From positions 1-34,461 of the forward strand of contig JAEXLY010000256.1 in the NCBI GenBank assembly GCA_023444765.1: a stretch of 34,461 nt of DNA, given 5' to 3'. The notes under the pieces were generated by a model. That model was not told where the DNA came from. It searched no databases and was given only the letters and a program-made list of their open reading frames with translations. The position numbers and the translations under genes are program-made. Origin of the DNA: Pseudomonadota bacterium. Its GTDB lineage: Bacteria; Pseudomonadota; Gammaproteobacteria; Xanthomonadales; Xanthomonadaceae. Shown piece by piece: positions 31,318 through 34,461 of the stretch (positions are counted from its first letter, which is position 1; every line of letters starts with the position of its first letter).

Positions 31318-32202
31318 ATGACCTCCACCGTGTCCGAACTGATCGAACTGCTTTCGCTGGAGCGGCTGGAGGACGACCTGTTCCGCGGGCAGAGCCGCGA
31401 CATCGGCACCCGTTACGTGTTCGGCGGCCAGGTGCTCGGCCAGGCGCTGTCGGCCGCGCAGGCGACCATGCCCGAGCCGCGCCCTGCGCATTCGCTGCAT
31501 GCCTACTTCCTGCGCGCGGGCAATGTCGAACACCCGATCGTGTACCACGTCGACCGCACCCGCGACGGCGGCAGCTTCTCCGTGCGACGCGTCACCGCAG
31601 TCCAACACGGCAAGGTGATCTTCTTCTGCGCCGCCTCGTTCCAGGAAACCGAGACGGGCGCCGAGCACCAGCCGCCGATGCCCCAGGTGCCGGGCCCGGA
31701 CGACATCCGCCCGCCCGACCCGCCGCCGCCGGAGGTGCTGGCGACCCTGCCGAGCAAGGTCCGCCGCTGGCTCGACCGGTCCGGTCCGTTCGAGTTCCGC
31801 CAGGTGCATCCGCGCAACGACCTCGAGCCGGCACGGCAACCGCCGTTCAACCACGTCTGGTTCCGCCTGTCCGAGCGCGTCGGCGACGGCGCCGAGCTGC
31901 ATCGCGCCCTGCTCGCCTACGCCTCGGATTTCCACCTGCTGGGCACGGCCACCTTCCCGCACGGCATCAGCTACTACCAGCCCAACGTGCAGATGGCCTC
32001 GCTGGACCACGCACTGTGGTTCCATCGCCCGTTCCGCGCTGACGACTGGCTGCTGTACTCGATCGACAGCCCCAGCGCTCAGGATTCGCGTGGCCTGGCT
32101 CGCGGACAGATCTTCTCGCGCGACGGCCGGCTGGTGGCCAGCACCGCGCAGGAAGGGCTGATCCGGGTGGTGTCGCAGGCGTCCGCCGGAGGCCCGCGGT
32201 GA
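31318..32202 (+). CDS. tesB: Acyl-CoA thioesterase II (TesB)
   Basis: A 294-residue double-hotdog thioesterase that hydrolyses medium- and long-chain acyl-CoA to free fatty acid and CoA in the cytoplasm. The first hotdog contains FRGQSRD and RYVFGGQVLGQALSAA; the second has YASDFHLL, SLDHALWFHR and AQEGLIR. The catalytic triad of E. coli TesB (Asp204, Thr228, Gln278) aligns without offset to Asp204, Ser228 and Gln278, the threonine being replaced by serine. Length is normal. The DUF2007-like gene starts 42 bases after its stop. Confidence 0.95.
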   Translation: MTSTVSELIELLSLERLEDDLFRGQSRDIGTRYVFGGQVLGQALSAAQATMPEPRPAHSLHAYFLRAGNVEHPIVYHVDRTRDGGSFSVRRVTAVQHGKVIFFCAASFQETETGAEHQPPMPQVPGPDDIRPPDPPPPEVLATLPSKVRRWLDRSGPFEFRQVHPRNDLEPARQPPFNHVWFRLSERVGDGAELHRALLAYASDFHLLGTATFPHGISYYQPNVQMASLDHALWFHRPFRADDWLLYSIDSPSAQDSRGLARGQIFSRDGRLVASTAQEGLIRVVSQASAGGPR

Positions 32203-32244
32203 CCGCGCGGGCGCAGGGGGCCGGCGCGACCGGCAACCGCTGAC

Positions 32245-33060
32245 ATGCGCCAGGTCTTCAGCAGCGCGCGCATCGAGAACGTGCAGGCGGTGGCGAAGCT
32301 GCTGGCCGGCGAAGGCATCGAGGTGCGGATCGAGGATGGCCAGCGCTACCGGCGCTCGGTCCGCCGTGGTTTCAGCTACCGCGAAGGCGAGCCGGGCGCA
32401 CGCGCCTCGGTCTGGGTGGTGCGTTCGGACGATCAGCCCCGCGCGCGACAGCTGCTGCACGAGGCCGGGCTGCTGGAGGCCACGCCGGCCAATCCCTCCA
32501 GCTTCCTGCCTTCGACCGGCCACGCGGCGCGGGCCGCGTCCCCCCGGCGCAACACGCGCCTGCGCTTCGGCCTGCTGATCGTCGCCGCGGTGGCGCTCGC
32601 GCTCTGGCTCAACCAGTTCCGCAACCCGGGCTGGGACCTGCCCGCCCCGCGCGATTCCGGCGCCGCGCCCGCGGACGTGGCGCTCGACCCGTCGCTGCAG
32701 GCGATCAGCACCACCGATGCCGTGTACCGCATCCCCACCCCGCCGGCGCTGGCGTCCACCCTCGCCCTGGCGGCGCACGCACGCGCGCCAGCGCCGCTGG
32801 TATGCCTGTCCGTCGACGGGCAGGACCCGGGCGACGCCGCGCTGGAACCGGTCCGCGCAGCCGGCGTGGAGGCGGCGCCGGACTCGGCCTGCCCCGCGCC
32901 GGGCGAGGCGCTGCGGGTCGCCGTGGCGGACTATCGCACCGACGGGTCCGGCGCCGGCACGGTCGAACTGACCGTCGGCCGTGCGGACGACATGGCGGCG
33001 CCGCGCCGGATCGAGGTGCGTCGCGAGGGCGACGAGTGGCTAGTGGCGGATACACTCTGA
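32245..33060 (+). CDS. DUF2007-like single-pass membrane protein
   Basis: A 271-residue protein. Residues 1-80 resemble the DUF2007/signal-transducing PII-like fold (MRQVFSSARIENVQAVAKLL and VWVVRSDDQPRARQLL). A proline/alanine/arginine linker leads to one transmembrane helix at about 107-122 (LRFGLLIVAAVALALWL). The remaining 145 residues are predicted periplasmic, with two cysteines (LVCLSVDG and SACPAPG) that could form a disulfide. Related Xanthomonas proteins carry the uninformative label pathogenicity-like protein. Function unknown. Its position between tesB and the membrane-fused sigma factor gene, 55 bases before the latter, may be meaningful. Confidence 0.75.
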   Translation: MRQVFSSARIENVQAVAKLLAGEGIEVRIEDGQRYRRSVRRGFSYREGEPGARASVWVVRSDDQPRARQLLHEAGLLEATPANPSSFLPSTGHAARAASPRRNTRLRFGLLIVAAVALALWLNQFRNPGWDLPAPRDSGAAPADVALDPSLQAISTTDAVYRIPTPPALASTLALAAHARAPAPLVCLSVDGQDPGDAALEPVRAAGVEAAPDSACPAPGEALRVAVADYRTDGSGAGTVELTVGRADDMAAPRRIEVRREGDEWLVADTL

Positions 33061-33103
33061 CGGTCACATCGGCCGCCAGCGCCCGTCACGTCACCAGGTC
33101 ACC
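33051..33103 (+). promoter_or_regulatory. Possible promoter and GTCAC repeats before the sigma factor gene
   Basis: TACACT (33051-33056) resembles a -10 element and overlaps the end of the preceding gene. The following leader holds four GTCAC units (33063-33067, 33085-33089, 33090-33094, 33098-33102) in 40 bases. They may be an operator or chance in GC-rich DNA. Confidence 0.35.
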
Positions 33104-33115
33104 CGACGAAGCCGC

Positions 33116-34252
33116 ATGTCCAACGACGCCATCGACCTGCTGATCAAGCGTGAGCTGCCCGCCGCGGTGCGCGGCGACCGGGACGCCTACGGCCGCATCG
33201 TCGTCGCCAGCCAGAACGCGGTGACGGCCGTGGCCCTGGCCATCACCCGCGACGTGGCCACGAGCGAAGACATCGCCCAGGAGGCGTTCCTCTCGGCCTG
33301 GCACCACCTGCCGCGGCTCAAGAATCCCTCGAGCTTCCTGCCCTGGCTGCGCCAGATCACCCGCAACCTCGCCCACGACCACCTGCGCGGCCGTCGCAAC
33401 CGCATGCTCTATGGCGAGGCCGCAGACCTGGCGATCCAGCACGCCGCCGATCCGGACGGCTGTCCCCTGCAGCAGGCGCTGGACGCCGAACGCGACGCGG
33501 TCGCGGCCGACCTGATCTCCGAACTGCCGGCCGAGAGCCGCGAGGCGCTGCTGCTCTACTACCGCGAAGGCCAGAGTTCGAAGCAGGTAGCGATGCTGCT
33601 CGGCCTGTCCGACGCCGCCGTGCGCAAGCGCCTGTCGCGCGCGCGGCAGAGCGTGCGCGAGGACCTGCTCACCCGCTTTGCGGAGTTCGCGCGCAGCAGC
33701 GCGCCTTCGGCCGCGTTCGCGGTCGGCGTCACCGCCACGCTCGGCATCAGCAAGCCGGCCGCCGCCGCGGGGCTGGGCATGGCGACCAAATCCCTCGCCG
33801 GGAGCCTGTTCGCGCGCTTCGCGCTGGGGTTCGCCGGGGCGGCCGCCGGCGGCCTGCTCGGGGGACTGGTCGCGGCATGGTTCGCGCGCAGCATCCTCCT
33901 CGACTACGCGGACGACGAGGCCGAGCGCGGCATGCTGGCGGGGTTCTCGCGCCGCTACATCGCGCTGTCGCTCGTGATGATCCTGGTCATCATCGGCACG
34001 CACCTGGCGTTCCGCGATCCGGCGCATACCTTCGTCGCCATCGCGGTCGCCCTGCTGGCCATGAACTGGCAACTGCTGATGATCCTGCCGGCACTCATGG
34101 CCCCGCTGCTGGCGCGCGATGCGCGGCGCGATCCGATCGGGGCACGCCAGCGCGTGCTCGCCTACCGGCTCACCTGGGGCCGCACCGGCGTGCTGATGAG
34201 CAACATCATCGTGATCGGGTCGCTGGTGGTCGCGCATCTGCATTTCGGCTGA
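33116..34252 (+). CDS. ECF-type sigma factor fused to a C-terminal membrane domain
   Basis: A 378-residue protein, about twice the usual ECF sigma length. Sigma region 2 spans about 12-95 (EDIAQEAFLSAWHHLPRLKN, PWLRQITRNLAHDHLRGRR) and region 4 about 125-185 (LPAESREALLLYYREG, QVAMLLGLSDAAVRKRLSRA). An alanine/glycine-rich segment (195-228) then leads into four predicted transmembrane helices at about 231-256, 281-298, 305-333 and 357-376. The charged loop DYADDEAERG lies between the first two. The membrane domain probably tethers or sequesters the sigma domain, acting as a built-in anti-sigma factor (inference). No separate anti-sigma gene is seen within the window. Confidence 0.88.
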   Translation: MSNDAIDLLIKRELPAAVRGDRDAYGRIVVASQNAVTAVALAITRDVATSEDIAQEAFLSAWHHLPRLKNPSSFLPWLRQITRNLAHDHLRGRRNRMLYGEAADLAIQHAADPDGCPLQQALDAERDAVAADLISELPAESREALLLYYREGQSSKQVAMLLGLSDAAVRKRLSRARQSVREDLLTRFAEFARSSAPSAAFAVGVTATLGISKPAAAAGLGMATKSLAGSLFARFALGFAGAAAGGLLGGLVAAWFARSILLDYADDEAERGMLAGFSRRYIALSLVMILVIIGTHLAFRDPAHTFVAIAVALLAMNWQLLMILPALMAPLLARDARRDPIGARQRVLAYRLTWGRTGVLMSNIIVIGSLVVAHLHFG

Positions 34253-34461
34253 TCCGCTGGGCTCGTGACATCTGCCGCGCATTCCGGTTGCGTGCGGCCG
34301 CGGGCCGGCGCGGGGAACGGGGCGGAGTTCCCGCAGCGGCCCGTAACGGATTCCCGCTGCCTGCCCAGCGCCACCGGATCGCGACGCCGGGCGGCGCCTC
34401 TCCCTGGACGGCGCGGACACGCAGACGCAAGCGGGGGCCCCGGGCGCGCGCCGGGGCGCCC
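34253..34461. other. Non-coding right edge with GC-rich hairpins
   Basis: I find no gene in these 209 bases. GGGAAC/GTTCCC forms a 6-bp stem near 34314-34333. GCCCCGG-GCGCGCG-CCGGGGC (34437-34457) forms a 7-bp stem at the very end, possibly part of a structure continuing beyond the window. Confidence 0.4.

Noticed and set aside
1..34461. CRISPR array, insertion sequence, prophage or toxin-antitoxin module
   Set aside because: No regularly spaced repeats, transposase, integrase, phage or toxin-antitoxin proteins were seen on either strand.

Overview
The window is about 34.5 kb of very GC-rich (roughly 70%) chromosomal DNA from a gammaproteobacterium. The gene set and protein sequences fit the Xanthomonadaceae/Lysobacteraceae (Luteimonas, Lysobacter, Pseudoxanthomonas and relatives). 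The family assignment rests on recognising protein sequences such as PhoB, NAD-type isocitrate dehydrogenase, RlmKL and Mfd, and the genus is not resolved. I see no prophage, insertion sequence, CRISPR array or defence island. The content is mostly core genome, and the unusual signals lie in regulatory DNA and in a few accessory proteins.

Layout. 1-800: a leftward tRNA cluster (Pro, Arg, His, Lys) with a strong promoter on its right and a hairpin terminator on its left, next to a palindrome-rich block carrying a duplicated tRNA-Lys tail. 880-5155: a Bax-inhibitor-1 family membrane protein (+), then leftward genes for an NhaC-type antiporter, NAD isocitrate dehydrogenase, an AhpD-like carboxymuconolactone decarboxylase family protein and glutaredoxin GrxC. 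5325-6980: the periplasmic metalloprotease/chaperone BepA. 7010-14711: a phosphate block with a triple Pho box, phoB, phoR, ppk and ppx (the last three overlapping at stop/start), then a GT4 glycosyltransferase overlapping a PAP2 phosphatase, with a second, weaker Pho-box-like array before the glycosyltransferase. 14737-19892: a leftward run creB-creC-creD (with a cre-tag before creD), a GNAT acetyltransferase and a nitrilase-family hydrolase. 20050-25121: rlmJ, mfd and an overlapping histidine-phosphatase lipoprotein gene. 25264-26191: two small secreted paralogues facing each other tail to tail. 26401-30685: leftward pirin, rlmKL, a small alpha/beta hydrolase and a MOSC protein. 30708-34252: rightward AmpD-like amidase, tesB, a DUF2007-like membrane protein, and an ECF-type sigma factor fused to a four-helix membrane domain.

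How the parts connect. PhoB/PhoR, Ppk and Ppx form a phosphate-sensing and polyphosphate-turnover unit. The adjoining glycosyltransferase and PAP2 phosphatase suggest phosphate-dependent envelope or lipid remodelling (inference). CreBCD and the AmpD-like amidase both relate to cell-wall stress and peptidoglycan recycling in other bacteria. RlmJ and RlmKL modify 23S rRNA.

Most notable observations: (i) a 22-bp gap between divergent MOSC and amidase start codons whose centre is a palindromic extended -10 element, placing a predicted transcription start exactly on the A of both ATGs (a symmetric leaderless promoter), with the same TAGNAT-N6-ATG layout at the GNAT gene; (ii) a 12-bp sequence repeated in mirror orientation just before both the creB and rlmJ start codons; (iii) the sigma factor/membrane-domain fusion; (iv) the inverted paralogue pair; (v) the Pho-linked glycosyltransferase/PAP2 pair.
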